Source: Acidobacteriota bacterium
GTDB lineage: Bacteria > Acidobacteriota > Terriglobia > Acidiferrales > UBA7541
Reading direction: 5' to 3'
NCBI GenBank assembly: GCA_021832085.1
Contig: JAKBLM010000020.1
Location: 1-63,428, forward strand
Length of the DNA: 63,428 nucleotides
In this document: in pieces, positions 1 to 8,798 of the stretch
Numbering within the stretch: position 1 is the first letter of the stretch
How the letters are laid out: every line of letters begins with the position of its first letter
Notes under the pieces: model-generated
Seen by the model: only the letters and a program-made list of their open reading frames with translations
What the model was told of the DNA's origin: nothing
The model's database searches: none
Translations under genes and position numbers: made by a program

Positions 1-90
1 GGGGCCCTTGGGGGTGTGGACCGATTCGACCAGCAGGTAGTTGGTGTAGCTTTTGCCCTTGTGCGACTTGGTGGTCCTGCGGATGTACAC
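1..90 (-). CDS. IS1634-type transposase, N-terminal fragment cut by the window edge
   Basis: Reading leftwards from a GTG at 88-90, the 30 visible codons give VYIRRTTKSHKGKSYTNYLL followed by VESVHTPKGP. This matches the conserved N-terminus of IS1634-family DDE transposases (basic start, KGK.YTNYLLVES, TPKGP). The catalytic DDE domain lies outside the window, so I cannot say whether the gene is intact. No SD is visible before the GTG. A promoter directly upstream would place the transcript start almost on the start codon, so the mRNA may be leaderless. The family call is from remembered consensus. Confidence 0.72.
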   Translation of the reverse strand, partial: MYIRRTTKSHKGKSYTNYLLVESVHTPKGP

Positions 91-94
91 GGGG

Positions 95-127
95 CACTAT
101 ATACACGTTCATGCCCTAACATGTCAA
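95..127 (-). promoter_or_regulatory. Sigma70-like promoter of the transposase
   Basis: On the minus strand TTGACA (127-122) is a perfect -35 box. It is followed by an 18-nt spacer and TATATA (103-98). The predicted start of transcription is near 90-92, that is, at or next to the GTG start codon. This is sequence reading only; no expression evidence is available. Confidence 0.55.
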
Positions 128-543
128 TATGAATGTTATGTGTAATTCGTCACTATTCTGGCCTTGCGGCGAGCCCCTGCTGAAAACAAACGGCTTGCCG
201 GCTAAGATACCCAAAATCTCGCTCCCGGGCGCGGAAGTTGGGACAACAGCCATTCGGAAAAATTAGGAGATCGACTGTGTAGCAGTGGGCTCTTCCGCCG
301 AGAGCCCGCCTCGAAGAATGACCTCATCGAACCCTGCCGGCCCAGCCGAAGCGCCGGATGCCAGCGGCACTGATATCCAGCCGTTTGTAGCGCCGGCACC
401 TGCCTGGCGTGTTTTCTTGGGTCGATGGGGAAACGGGGGTGATCCGCCCGCTGATTTCTGCCGACGAGGCTCGCGCTACCAAGAGGTTTTCTGCTCCGCC
501 GCCGACTTCGTGCACGGCTGGTCGGGCCAGGCCGATGCCGTAA
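128..543. other. Intergenic stretch right of the insertion sequence end
   Basis: The first 60 bases are AT-rich and probably contain the end of the insertion sequence, although I could not identify a terminal inverted repeat because the other end is missing. From about 200 to 543 there are only short overlapping reading frames in several phases. None resembles a family I recognise. This is also the region downstream of the minus-strand coiled-coil gene that ends at 544; no hairpin with a T-tract is visible for it. Confidence 0.5.
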
Positions 544-3500
544 CTAACTACCGGATGTGCCCTTCGTCTTCCCCTGCGCGTTGGCGAGTTCCACCCTTAC
601 CCAATTGATTGCCTGCGTCAACAGGTTCCCATTGCTGGCTGTGGTTTGCTCCCAGTCCTTTGGCGTCAACCAGACGTTGCGCAGCTCGTTCCAATACCTC
701 ATCCGGGCTGCCGGATCGCCCTGCAGGCCGTTCTGGTCCACGCGGAAGTCGGGCGGCGGAACGGCGGGCAGAGCGGTCTTGTACGGATAACGGTGTTCCA
801 GGTTGTTGACCGCCACCATCCAGTAGGCCTGTCCCAGTTGCAGTTGCTGGGCCTGTTCCGGCGCGCTCCAGGCGGGATTCTCATAGATGAACCCGGCAGG
901 AGGATCGTTCTTGAGCTGCATAACGGTTGTCGGTGGTGGCGCCAGCCGCACGAACACGACGGTCAGCACTGCCGCCACGGCGATCACCGCGACCGTCATC
1001 ACCAGGCGCCCGAGCACACCGCCTGAGGCGGCTTTGCCGCCGGAGGCCTTTGAGCGCTCGGAAGAGCCGTGGTGCGCTCCGGTCGCTGCCGGCATGTGCT
1101 TGTTGATATCGAGCCAAACCGCTTCCCGCTTCCGCTGCAGCCATTCTTCCTGCTCGCTCTCGAGTTCCTGCGCGTTCTTGGTCAGCAGTTCATGGAAGCG
1201 CTTGGTCGCCATGTCGAGCGAACTGCGCGTCAGATCGTCCATCTTCTTCTGCGAATCGTCGAGGAAGGCCTGGCGGGAGCCCTGCAGTTTTTCGTTGAGG
1301 CTGGAGAGCCCTTCGTCCATATGGCGTTGGAGTTCGCGGGTCGATCGCTCGGCCATTTCGCGCACGTTCTTTTCCAGCTCGGCGGTGATCGTCTCGAGCA
1401 TGTCTCTCTGGAATCCCTGCCGTCGCAACTCATCGGCCGCTGCCTGGCGCAGTCCCTTGCGATAGTTCTCCATGCCCGACTGCAGCTCCGTGGTAATCTG
1501 TTTCTGGATCGCCTGGAGCTGCTCGGACGCCCGGCTGGCCGACCGCGAAACCGTTTGCACGGCTTCTTCGCTTTCGCGCCGCGACGATTGCGCTCGCTCC
1601 TCCCACCAGACCGAAAGCTGCCGCCGGTAGTCGTCAGTCAGTGCCTTGCCCGCTTCTTCCACCGACGACTGCGCCTGTTCCACCTTGCGCGCCAGTTCCT
1701 CGGCTAGGCTGCGCCGGGCCGCTTGTGCCTGATTGTCGATGGCCATCCGCGCCGTTTCCACGTGGTCGTGGATCTGCTCCGTCGACCGGTTAATCACCTC
1801 GTTGGCGTTGGTGCGCAGTGTCAGCGAGACCTCGTTCACCATCCGCTCGATCGCTCCGCTCCGGCGCATCTCTTCCATCGCTGCTTCGAGCAGGTGGGCC
1901 TGCTGATCGCGCGCCCGGTTCTTCATCTCCGCTTCGATCTCGTTCTGCACGGTGCGGAGCTGGCTGGCGGCCTGCTGCGCCGCCTGCGCCATCGATTGGG
2001 ACAACGTCTCGGCTTCCCGCCGCGCGGTCTGCGAGCGCTCCTCCCACCATTGCGCCAGCCGGCCGCGGTGCTGCCACGAGATGTTTTCGAGCGAACCCTC
2101 CACGCCCTCCAGCAGCTTCCGCCCCGCGACGTCCATTTCCCGGGTGATCGTTTCGCGCAAGGCCGTCGCCTGCTCGGTCAGCTCCCGGGTCGATTGCTCG
2201 AGGAACTGTTTGCTGTTCTTCCCGAGTTCGGCAATCGCCTGCTCGATCATTTTCCGCTCGAAGCCGCTCTTATGCGCTTCTTCGAGCGCCGAATCCAGCC
2301 ACTGCTGCTGTTGTTCCTGCAGCCGGCCGCGCAGCGTTGCCTCGACTTCCCGCCCAACCGTCTCCAGCCGGCTGGTCGCTTGCTGGAACGCCTGTTCCAC
2401 GGTCTGTCCCGCGGCGGCCGCGCGCTGCCGCGTGAGTTCGGTTTGCTGCTCGAGCCACTGGGAGATTCGCGCCTGGTAATCCTGCAGCACCGTTTGCCCG
2501 GCCGCTTCGAGCCAGGCTGGACCGAGCGCCTCCATGTGCTGCTGCACTTGGGAGAGATACTTTTCCGCCGCCTTGTCCAGATTGTTCGTCAGCCGAGAGG
2601 TCGCCAGTTCCGATTGCTTGCCCAGTTCCACCGTCGACCGGGCCACCAGTTCGCGTGCCGCCTGCTCCATCTGCTTGCGCACGTCGCCCAGCGTCCGCTC
2701 GCGGAATTCGCTGCTCTGCAGTTCGGTCGATACCTGTTCCAGAAGACGTCGGCTCTGCTCGCGGGCCGCGTTCTGGAATTCCCCCTCCGCCGCCCTGCGC
2801 GCCTCCTCGATCTGCGCCCGGCTCTGCTCACCCGCCAGGGCCACCGATTCGACGGCTGCCTGCGAACGTTCGTGCCACGCCTCGGCCATCCGCTGTTGCT
2901 GTTCCTCGAGCGCGCCCTGCATCGCCGCCCGCGCGGCCGCACCCAACGACTGTTCTGCCGCGCTCAGCTTTTCGCTCAGCCGGTTCACCGCTTGCTCGGT
3001 GCGTTCCTCGATTCGCTTGGCCGAGCGGTCAAGGATCTGGTCGGTCATCCGCTGGAGTTCCTCGGCGGCGTTCTGGAAGTTGGCTTGGCTGATCCCTTTC
3101 TGATCGAGTTCGGCCGCCGCCGCTTCCACAGCCTTGCGGTATTCCTCCACCTGTTCCCGGAAGCTCGCGGTGATCCGTTCCTCGACAGCCTGCAGCCGGA
3201 CCATCGCCTGTTCGGTGGCCTGTTTCAATTCCCGCGCGCCCGCCTCGGTCTGCTGGCGGGAAAGTTCGCCCTGCTCCTTCAGCCAGCGCTCCACGCGTTC
3301 CTGCGAAGCCTGCTGGGAAACCTGCGTGTCCGATTCCGCCGGGCTGTGTGCCAACGATTCGATCTGCTGCTGCGCCGATTGCAGCAGCTGGGAATGGTGA
3401 GCACGCAACTGGTTTTCGAGCGAAATCCGCGACATCTCCAGTTGTTCCCGCAGCTCACGCCGCGCCTCCTCAAACCATTCCCGCGCCTCGCTCCGGAACT

Positions 3501-4050
3501 GTTGTGTGGCCTCCTCGATCGGCTTTTCCGGCGTTCCCGTCTCGTGAGCCAATCCGCCGATCGCCGCCTCCAGCGCCCGCCCGTAATCGTCCACCCGGTG
3601 GCGCAGGCTCGCTTCGATCTCCACGTGTGCCGCGCGAAGCTGTGCCAGCGCCTCGGCAGTGGCTTCGGCGATTCGCGCCGTCCCGGCGTCGCCATTTGCC
3701 GGCAGGGTCTTGGCGTTCGTTTCGGAGCGCAAAGCTGTCGTTGTGGCCTGCGGGTCCTCCGCTTCCAGGTCCATCGCTAGGTCCGCATCTGCCCGCGTTT
3801 CTCGCGCGGCGAATTGCCCCTCGTTCTCTTCCTGCTCGGTCGGTGCCGCGGGCGCAAGGTCGCGCGGTTCCGTCGCCGCTGATTCCTGCAGCTCTTCGAG
3901 TTCCCGGCCCAGCAATTCGGCCAGTCGCTCGGTCAACACCGAATCACCGTGCGGGTTCGGTCCTTTCCGAGGAGGTTCGTCGGGACGCCAGATGTTCTTC
4001 AACAGACTCACGATCGCCCTCCCATCCAGTGTGTCGAGATCTGACGGCAC
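544..4050 (-). CDS. Large repetitive coiled-coil protein with a C-terminal membrane anchor
   Basis: The product has 1168 aa from a GTG start (4050-4048). Residues about 120-1000 are almost entirely Glu/Gln/Ala/Arg-rich helix, giving an extended coiled coil. A motif of the form W(W/L)xE(R/Q)..L(S/T)RxxAE, followed by Q..A..L..V...I.A.., recurs at least four times with spacings of roughly 120-150 residues, for example WWEERSQTARREAE and WWEERAQSSRRESE. Near residue 1015 a single hydrophobic segment (LVMTVAVIAVAAVLTVVFV) precedes a folded-looking tail of about 125 residues rich in Trp, Pro and Asn. It resembles ApoA1/E-like or methyl-accepting-type helical repeats only in general character; no catalytic motif is visible. 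Function is unknown; a membrane-tethered spacer or scaffold is an inference. Confidence 0.85.
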   Translation of the reverse strand: MPSDLDTLDGRAIVSLLKNIWRPDEPPRKGPNPHGDSVLTERLAELLGRELEELQESAATEPRDLAPAAPTEQEENEGQFAARETRADADLAMDLEAEDPQATTTALRSETNAKTLPANGDAGTARIAEATAEALAQLRAAHVEIEASLRHRVDDYGRALEAAIGGLAHETGTPEKPIEEATQQFRSEAREWFEEARRELREQLEMSRISLENQLRAHHSQLLQSAQQQIESLAHSPAESDTQVSQQASQERVERWLKEQGELSRQQTEAGARELKQATEQAMVRLQAVEERITASFREQVEEYRKAVEAAAAELDQKGISQANFQNAAEELQRMTDQILDRSAKRIEERTEQAVNRLSEKLSAAEQSLGAAARAAMQGALEEQQQRMAEAWHERSQAAVESVALAGEQSRAQIEEARRAAEGEFQNAAREQSRRLLEQVSTELQSSEFRERTLGDVRKQMEQAARELVARSTVELGKQSELATSRLTNNLDKAAEKYLSQVQQHMEALGPAWLEAAGQTVLQDYQARISQWLEQQTELTRQRAAAAGQTVEQAFQQATSRLETVGREVEATLRGRLQEQQQQWLDSALEEAHKSGFERKMIEQAIAELGKNSKQFLEQSTRELTEQATALRETITREMDVAGRKLLEGVEGSLENISWQHRGRLAQWWEERSQTARREAETLSQSMAQAAQQAASQLRTVQNEIEAEMKNRARDQQAHLLEAAMEEMRRSGAIERMVNEVSLTLRTNANEVINRSTEQIHDHVETARMAIDNQAQAARRSLAEELARKVEQAQSSVEEAGKALTDDYRRQLSVWWEERAQSSRRESEEAVQTVSRSASRASEQLQAIQKQITTELQSGMENYRKGLRQAAADELRRQGFQRDMLETITAELEKNVREMAERSTRELQRHMDEGLSSLNEKLQGSRQAFLDDSQKKMDDLTRSSLDMATKRFHELLTKNAQELESEQEEWLQRKREAVWLDINKHMPAATGAHHGSSERSKASGGKAASGGVLGRLVMTVAVIAVAAVLTVVFVRLAPPPTTVMQLKNDPPAGFIYENPAWSAPEQAQQLQLGQAYWMVAVNNLEHRYPYKTALPAVPPPDFRVDQNGLQGDPAARMRYWNELRNVWLTPKDWEQTTASNGNLLTQAINWVRVELANAQGKTKGTSGS

Positions 4051-4343
4051 GCCACCCCGTGCCCGTTCCCCACCCTTTGGCTCATTCCAAGCTGCCGAGT
4101 CACGGTCGCTGCACCGCCGGAGAACACTGTCCCGGCAGCGGCCGATACGCCGCGTGGTTTACTCTAGCGTAACGGTCCCATTATTGCCTAGCGCGTAACC
4201 TGCCAAGAGGGAATCTTTTAGCTTGTCACCATTTAGACAATTACGGCTTCTTGAGTACTAGGACCAGAAATATGGGATCAGTTATATACTGAATAGTCAT
4301 TCAAAACCTGCTGCCGCGTTTCTCCACGGAACAGAGCCTCCCG

Positions 4344-6476
4344 CTAGTTGCTCTGCTCCCACTTGCTTGCCTCACCGTAGAAAAACCCCATCTTTTCGGG
4401 GGGCGGAATCTCCGATGTTTCCCGATATTTCGCAATGACCACTTGCATCCGCTGGATTTTCCTCTGGTAGAGTGCCGCCAAGTTGTTGTAGCGCACCAGC
4501 ACGTTGCCCAGCCAGAACGGCTGGTATTGCTCATGCCACAGCCGCGCATATTCGACTTCGAGCCGGGTGGTGAAATCGCGTAAATCCTGGAGCCGGCCGT
4601 TCGTCGCGCTGATGCGATAGAGATCGCGGTAAACCTCCTCCGCGTCTCCCATGTGCAGGTAGGCGTTCCGATAGAGCTTGTCTATCCCCGCCGTGTACTG
4701 GATTTTCAGCCCCAGAGTATCGAGCCGCTGGGCGGCGAAGACCAGATCGCCCAGTGTCTCCTGGTGAAGCTTGGCCTCCGGTTCCTGGCGGTAGAGCGTC
4801 TCCAGCGCTTCTTCGGCATCTATCCGGACCTGGTGGGCTTCGGGCAGCGCCTGCTCGGCGAATCGGGCCCCGGCCTCGGAAAACGGGTTCAGCCAGAAAT
4901 TCTTGTCATCGACGCCGCCGAGCCCGGCATTGCCGAGCAGTTTATCGACTTCGGCCAGCTCACGGATCGCGTCGGCAAAGTGATGCCCCCGCGCGCGGTA
5001 GAAGGCCCAATCGTAGCTGTTCCAGAATTGCTCCCGCGACGATTGCCCGGCATGCCAGGAGCAAGCCGCTCCATAGACCAGCGCTGGCCAGGTCATGTCC
5101 ACCAGCGACTCGCCGTCGTCGTTCCAGGTGGTGTTCAGCATGCCCATCGAGCCGAATTTTTGCCCGTCCCGCACGAAATTCCGGATGTTGAGGAAGGCCG
5201 TGTCGAAGTCCGGGAAAATCCGGTTCCAGTTACTGGCGCCGGGCGAGACGAAGGTCCGCAAGCCCGCTTTCTTATAGGGTTCGAGCAGAGCGTCGAAATT
5301 CTTGGCGTCACCGTAGTCCCAGGCCACCGCGATCATGTTCGGCGGCAGCGTCCCGAGCAGCTGCGGGTATTTCATCGCGATGTCGCCCCAGAACATGATC
5401 TGCTTGTGATAAGGCGCCAGCATTTCGTCGATTCGCGTGATGAAATTCAGATAGACGGCCCCTAGGCCCTCCTTTTTCGCCAGCTCCTTCGTCTGCCCTT
5501 GGCCCAGTTCGCTGGTCTCGTCCGCGCCGATGTGGAAAAACGGGCCGGGGAAAAGCGGCGCTTCCTCGGTCAGCATGCTTTTCATTAACGCGAACGATCC
5601 CGGCTGCACCGGTGAAAGCACGCCGCCGTGCGGCGTTTCCGCCAGCTGGTTGTATATCTCGAGCCGGAGCACCTTGTGCAGGTGCCCAAAGGCCTCCTGC
5701 TCCGGCAGGATCGTCACGTAATACCGTTGAGCGTAGGCAACCAGCTTCTTCACTTCGGTCGCGGTCAGCGCCGCCCCGCGGGGAGCGATCAGCGGCTGGC
5801 TCTTGAACTGGAAAACGTTCTCCATGTAAAGCCCAAGCATGTTGATCTTGTAGCTGGAGAGAATCCGGATCTGCCGCTCCATGTAAGCGAGCGATGCAAT
5901 CGGGCCGCGGCTCAGATCGTCCTGGACGCCACGCCACTGCATCGCCGGCCAGTCGCGAATCGTCACCGCCGGGCATGCGGCCGGGTCCTGCGCGTCTTGG
6001 CCCAGGAGTTGCCGCAGTGTCTGCACGCCGTAGAAAAGGCCCTGGTCTGTTGCCGCCGCCACCACGATCCGCTTCGGCTCGGCATCGAGTACGTAGCCTT
6101 GCGCGTTGAATTCCTTGCCGGTTGTCAGCCCATGCGCCGCAAGCAGCCGATCCAGCCGCCGATCCTTTTGGCCTGTGCGCCCGAGGAAGATGATGTTGTG
6201 CCGGCCGGGCATCGAGCGCTCGACGCGGATCCGGGGTTTCTGGCCGGTGATGCGTTCGATTTCCTGTTGCAGCATTTGTGCGCCGGTCATGTTCTCGCGG
6301 GCATACTTGCGCGTTACCACGATTTCGGTGTCGCGCTTCAGCTGAAACTGGCCTGACTGCAGTTTTACCTCGCGTGGCTCGGGAATCAGATGCAGCGTCT
6401 GGGCGCCTGCCGGCAGCGGCAGCCCGGCCAGCCCCAAAAGAAGTAGCGGTGCGGTGATTGCGAATCGAAGTTTCAT
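4344..6476 (-). CDS. Secreted glycoside hydrolase family 20 beta-N-acetylhexosaminidase-like protein
   Basis: The protein has 710 aa. The ATG at 6476-6474 is preceded by AGGAAAGGGACC and starts a clear signal peptide (MKLRFAITAPLLLLGLAGL... cleaved near AGA-Q), so I chose it over longer in-frame extensions. Residues about 26-170 fit the GH20b-like N-terminal domain. The catalytic barrel follows, with HIGADET placing the Asp-Glu pair at D319-E320, the residues that assist and protonate in this substrate-assisted family. About 200 helical residues follow the barrel. The expected activity is removal of terminal N-acetylglucosamine or N-acetylgalactosamine from chitin- or peptidoglycan-derived glycans in the periplasm or outside; the exact substrate cannot be read. 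It lies upstream of the coiled-coil gene on the same strand, 293 bp apart. Confidence 0.85.
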   Translation of the reverse strand: MKLRFAITAPLLLLGLAGLPLPAGAQTLHLIPEPREVKLQSGQFQLKRDTEIVVTRKYARENMTGAQMLQQEIERITGQKPRIRVERSMPGRHNIIFLGRTGQKDRRLDRLLAAHGLTTGKEFNAQGYVLDAEPKRIVVAAATDQGLFYGVQTLRQLLGQDAQDPAACPAVTIRDWPAMQWRGVQDDLSRGPIASLAYMERQIRILSSYKINMLGLYMENVFQFKSQPLIAPRGAALTATEVKKLVAYAQRYYVTILPEQEAFGHLHKVLRLEIYNQLAETPHGGVLSPVQPGSFALMKSMLTEEAPLFPGPFFHIGADETSELGQGQTKELAKKEGLGAVYLNFITRIDEMLAPYHKQIMFWGDIAMKYPQLLGTLPPNMIAVAWDYGDAKNFDALLEPYKKAGLRTFVSPGASNWNRIFPDFDTAFLNIRNFVRDGQKFGSMGMLNTTWNDDGESLVDMTWPALVYGAACSWHAGQSSREQFWNSYDWAFYRARGHHFADAIRELAEVDKLLGNAGLGGVDDKNFWLNPFSEAGARFAEQALPEAHQVRIDAEEALETLYRQEPEAKLHQETLGDLVFAAQRLDTLGLKIQYTAGIDKLYRNAYLHMGDAEEVYRDLYRISATNGRLQDLRDFTTRLEVEYARLWHEQYQPFWLGNVLVRYNNLAALYQRKIQRMQVVIAKYRETSEIPPPEKMGFFYGEASKWEQSN

Positions 6477-6623
6477 GGTCCCTTTCCTGTTCACTTTGCT
6501 CCTGTGCAGCATAGGCGGTCGTGCGCCGCTGTCAAGCCCGCAGAAAGCCAACTGCCAAAAAATGCCGTGGAGGAATCCCTGCCGGGCTTTCGGGCATCGA
6601 AACCGCGAGGAGGATGCGTCCCG

Positions 6624-7133
6624 ATGCCAATCTGCGAATCTTTGCTGCGCGAGTTTGATCAGGAGATGGCGAACACCCGCAAAACCCTCGAGCGCGTGCC
6701 CGAGGAAAAATTCGGTTGGAAGCCCCACGAAAAGTCGATGACCATGGGCCGGCTGGCCAGCCACCTGGCCGATATTCCCGGCTGGATCGAGCACACGTTC
6801 GGCCACGAAAGCGTCGACGTAAACCCGCCTGGCGGCGCGCGTCACCAGCCCGCCGATTGCTCGACCCGCAAGGAAGTCCTCGATCTTTTTGATCGGAATG
6901 TTGCCACGGGACGGAAGGCCATCGCCGCCGCCCGGGACGAGGAATACGGCAAGCCCTGGTCGCTGCTCAACGGAGGAAAGGTGGTGTTCACGGCGCCCAA
7001 GGCTGCCGTTTTGCGCAACTTCGTGATGAATCATTCCATCCATCACCGTGCCCAACTGGGGGTATACTTGCGATTGAACGATCTGCCGGTGCCGTCAATT
7101 TACGGTCCTTCGGCTGACGAGGGTGCTTTCTGA
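6624..7133 (+). CDS. DinB/YfiT-family putative metal-dependent protein
   Basis: The protein has 169 aa, starting MPICESLLREFDQEM. The ATG at 6624 follows GAGGAGG at 6607-6613. The four-helix DinB fold is indicated by the SHLADIPGW segment near residue 45 and the C-terminal HSIHHRAQLGVYLR segment; these histidines form the metal site in the family. Members include thiol transferases acting with bacillithiol or mycothiol, and many remain uncharacterised. It is divergent from the GH20 gene with 147 bp between start codons. Confidence 0.85.
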   Translation: MPICESLLREFDQEMANTRKTLERVPEEKFGWKPHEKSMTMGRLASHLADIPGWIEHTFGHESVDVNPPGGARHQPADCSTRKEVLDLFDRNVATGRKAIAAARDEEYGKPWSLLNGGKVVFTAPKAAVLRNFVMNHSIHHRAQLGVYLRLNDLPVPSIYGPSADEGAF

Positions 7134-7177
7134 GGTTGTTGCCTGACCTGGCGCCGACAGCGCACCGATAAGCCACG

Positions 7178-7642
7178 ATGCCACGCATGTCTGCTCGCGC
7201 GACGGTGGTTTTCCTTGCCGTCATCTTTGTGCTCTGGATCACCCTGCCTCGTCTCCGCCCCGCTACCGACGAGGTTGTCGCCGTTCGCGACGCGGAAGCG
7301 CGCCTGTCTCGTGCCTCGGCACTGGGAGACACGCAGGCGCTCAGCCAGATCGTTGCCAAGGATTTTTTCGCCGTCGATGCTAGCGGGAAGCCGGAAACGC
7401 GCCAGACCCTGCTGAATCTCTATCGCACGAGTCCCTGGAAAGTTGTCTCATTTCGCCAGGAAAGCGTCCAGGTGCACCTCTACGGCGAAACGGCTGTCGT
7501 CACCGGTGTTGATCGCGTCCAGACCCGTGACCGCGCCGGCCACGAGCGCTTCGACAACTATCGTTTCCTCCACGTCTTCCAGAAAAGTCATGGGCGCTGG
7601 CAGCTGATCTCCGGCCAGCTGGCTCCCCTGGCCGCTCCTTGA
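7178..7642 (+). CDS. Membrane-anchored or exported NTF2-like (DUF4440/SnoaL-like) protein
   Basis: The protein has 154 aa with an N-terminal hydrophobic segment (ATVVFLAVIFVLWITLP) that acts as signal or anchor. A cone-shaped NTF2-like domain follows: a helix with VRDAEARLSRASALGDTQAL, then strands ending in RFLHVFQKSHGRWQLISGQ, typical of DUF4440. The pocket may bind a small ligand, but no catalytic set is evident. A second ATG at 7187 is possible as start. The gene follows the DinB gene by 44 bp and could be co-transcribed. Confidence 0.75.
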   Translation: MPRMSARATVVFLAVIFVLWITLPRLRPATDEVVAVRDAEARLSRASALGDTQALSQIVAKDFFAVDASGKPETRQTLLNLYRTSPWKVVSFRQESVQVHLYGETAVVTGVDRVQTRDRAGHERFDNYRFLHVFQKSHGRWQLISGQLAPLAAP

Positions 7643-7766
7643 TCGCCCGTCTGCCTTGGCGCATTGCCCCGGCCTGGTTTTCTGTTATCCGCCTTGCATG
7701 ACGAATCCGGCGCCCGCGGTGCCCAAAAGAGGAGAGTTCAGACTCTCGGAGGCCTTTCCGGGTGCC

Positions 7767-7793
7767 CCACCCTTGCGCCCCGTGCAAGGGTGG
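7767..7793. repeat. Perfect 10-bp inverted repeat, REP-like or terminator hairpin
   Basis: CCACCCTTGC (7767-7776) pairs with GCAAGGGTGG (7784-7793) across a 7-nt loop and is followed by ATTTTCTC. It could terminate the transcript of the NTF2-like gene that ends 124 bp earlier. The downstream sequence to about 7829 resembles bases 10373-10418, so it may instead be a copy of a dispersed intergenic element. Confidence 0.55.
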
Positions 7794-7905
7794 ATTTTCT
7801 CACCGCCCAGCGCTTTTCCCGCTGACCGCTAGTGCGAACTTCTCACAAGGATCGCTGACTTGCATGCCTTGGGCAGGCTGCGCGAGCTGATGAGGTTTGT
7901 GTAAA

Positions 7906-7923
7906 GCCGCCCTTCAGGGCGGC
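7906..7923. repeat. Perfect 8-bp inverted repeat
   Basis: GCCGCCCT (7906-7913) and AGGGCGGC (7916-7923) form a GC-rich hairpin with a 2-base gap. Loops this tight are typical of palindromic repeat elements and less so of efficient terminators. There is no T-tract on either side. Confidence 0.5.
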
Positions 7924-8018
7924 AGCTTGTCGGCACCGAGGAGAAACGAGCGAGGGCTGATGCCGCCACCAGAGAATTCAACCCCCTTTCTCGGTAAGTG
8001 GCTCGTGAGAAATGCGGG

Positions 8019-8798
8019 CTAGTCGCCCGAAGGACCAAAGCGCTCGGTCTTTACGCGCTCGGGATCATGCCCCAGGTCCACCAGTGCGTTGCTGACAGAT
8101 TCCACCATCTCGGTGGGTCCGCACACGTAGCAGAGTGGCCGCATTTCCGGCCTCGGCGCAACGGAAGCGAGCATCTCCGGATCGATGCGCCGCTCGAAGC
8201 TCGACCATTCCGCCGGCGCTCCCCGCGTCAGCGTATGCACAACCGAAAGCCGGTCGTCTGCCGCCGCCAGCCGGTCGAGCTCCTCGCGGTAGATGATGTC
8301 GTCGAAGTCTCGAGAGGAATAGAGCAGCCAGGCCGGCACGTTGCTCCTCCGTTGAGCACGATGCCTTAGCATCGACATCAACGGCACGATGCCCGTGCCG
8401 CCCGCCACCAGTACCAACGGTCCGCCGTCGGCAACCGTCCACGTGAAATATCCGCCAATCGGTCCGCGCAGTTCGATTCGGTCGCCCGCCCGCACCTCCT
8501 CGGTCAGGTAGGGAGAAACCTCGCCTTCGCCGAGCCGTTCGATGGTCAACTCGATCACTTCTCGGCCTGGCAGGGCGGTTTCCGGAGCCGAGGCAAGCGA
8601 ATAGCTGCGCTCGGCCTGGTAGCCGTCTTCAGCGGTAAGGCGAACGTCGACGTGCTGCCCGGGCCGATGGCCGGGCCAGCTTGGTACGCGCAGCCACAGG
8701 CTTTTCACTCGGGGAGTTTCGGAGAGGATTTCGAGGATTTCGGCCGCGCGCCAGAGGATTTCCGGCGCCCGGACCGTGCGGGGCTTTGCGTCAGTCAT
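8019..8798 (-). CDS. FAD-binding ferredoxin/flavodoxin-reductase-like oxidoreductase
   Basis: The protein has 259 aa. The FAD-binding motif RSYSLAS is at 64-70, the NAD(P)-binding glycine loop GGTGIVP at 133-139 and CGPTEM at 226-231, the order expected for the FNR superfamily. No 2Fe-2S cluster domain is fused. The ATG at 8798-8796 overlaps the stop of the upstream sulfite-oxidase-like gene by 8 bp, so the two are translationally coupled. I infer that this flavoprotein passes electrons from NAD(P)H to, or accepts them from, the molybdenum partner. Confidence 0.88.
   Translation of the reverse strand: MTDAKPRTVRAPEILWRAAEILEILSETPRVKSLWLRVPSWPGHRPGQHVDVRLTAEDGYQAERSYSLASAPETALPGREVIELTIERLGEGEVSPYLTEEVRAGDRIELRGPIGGYFTWTVADGGPLVLVAGGTGIVPLMSMLRHRAQRRSNVPAWLLYSSRDFDDIIYREELDRLAAADDRLSVVHTLTRGAPAEWSSFERRIDPEMLASVAPRPEMRPLCYVCGPTEMVESVSNALVDLGHDPERVKTERFGPSGD

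Larger units (their letters stand above)
7643..8018. other. Intergenic region with hairpin-forming repeats
   Basis: This gap separates a plus-strand gene from the end of a minus-strand gene. It holds two perfect inverted repeats, annotated separately (7767-7793 and 7906-7923). I see no reading frame with family resemblance. Confidence 0.6.

Noticed and set aside
324..543. Minus-strand stretch with GIGLARPAVHEVGG, reminiscent of a kinase G2 box
   Set aside because: Only about ten residues resemble the motif; no other kinase boxes are present in any frame, so chance similarity is more likely.
1723..3780. Long open frame on the plus strand (685 codons) opposite the coiled-coil gene
   Set aside because: It is Arg/Leu/His-rich without any family pattern and mirrors the codon bias of the Glu/Gln/Arg-rich coiled coil on the other strand.
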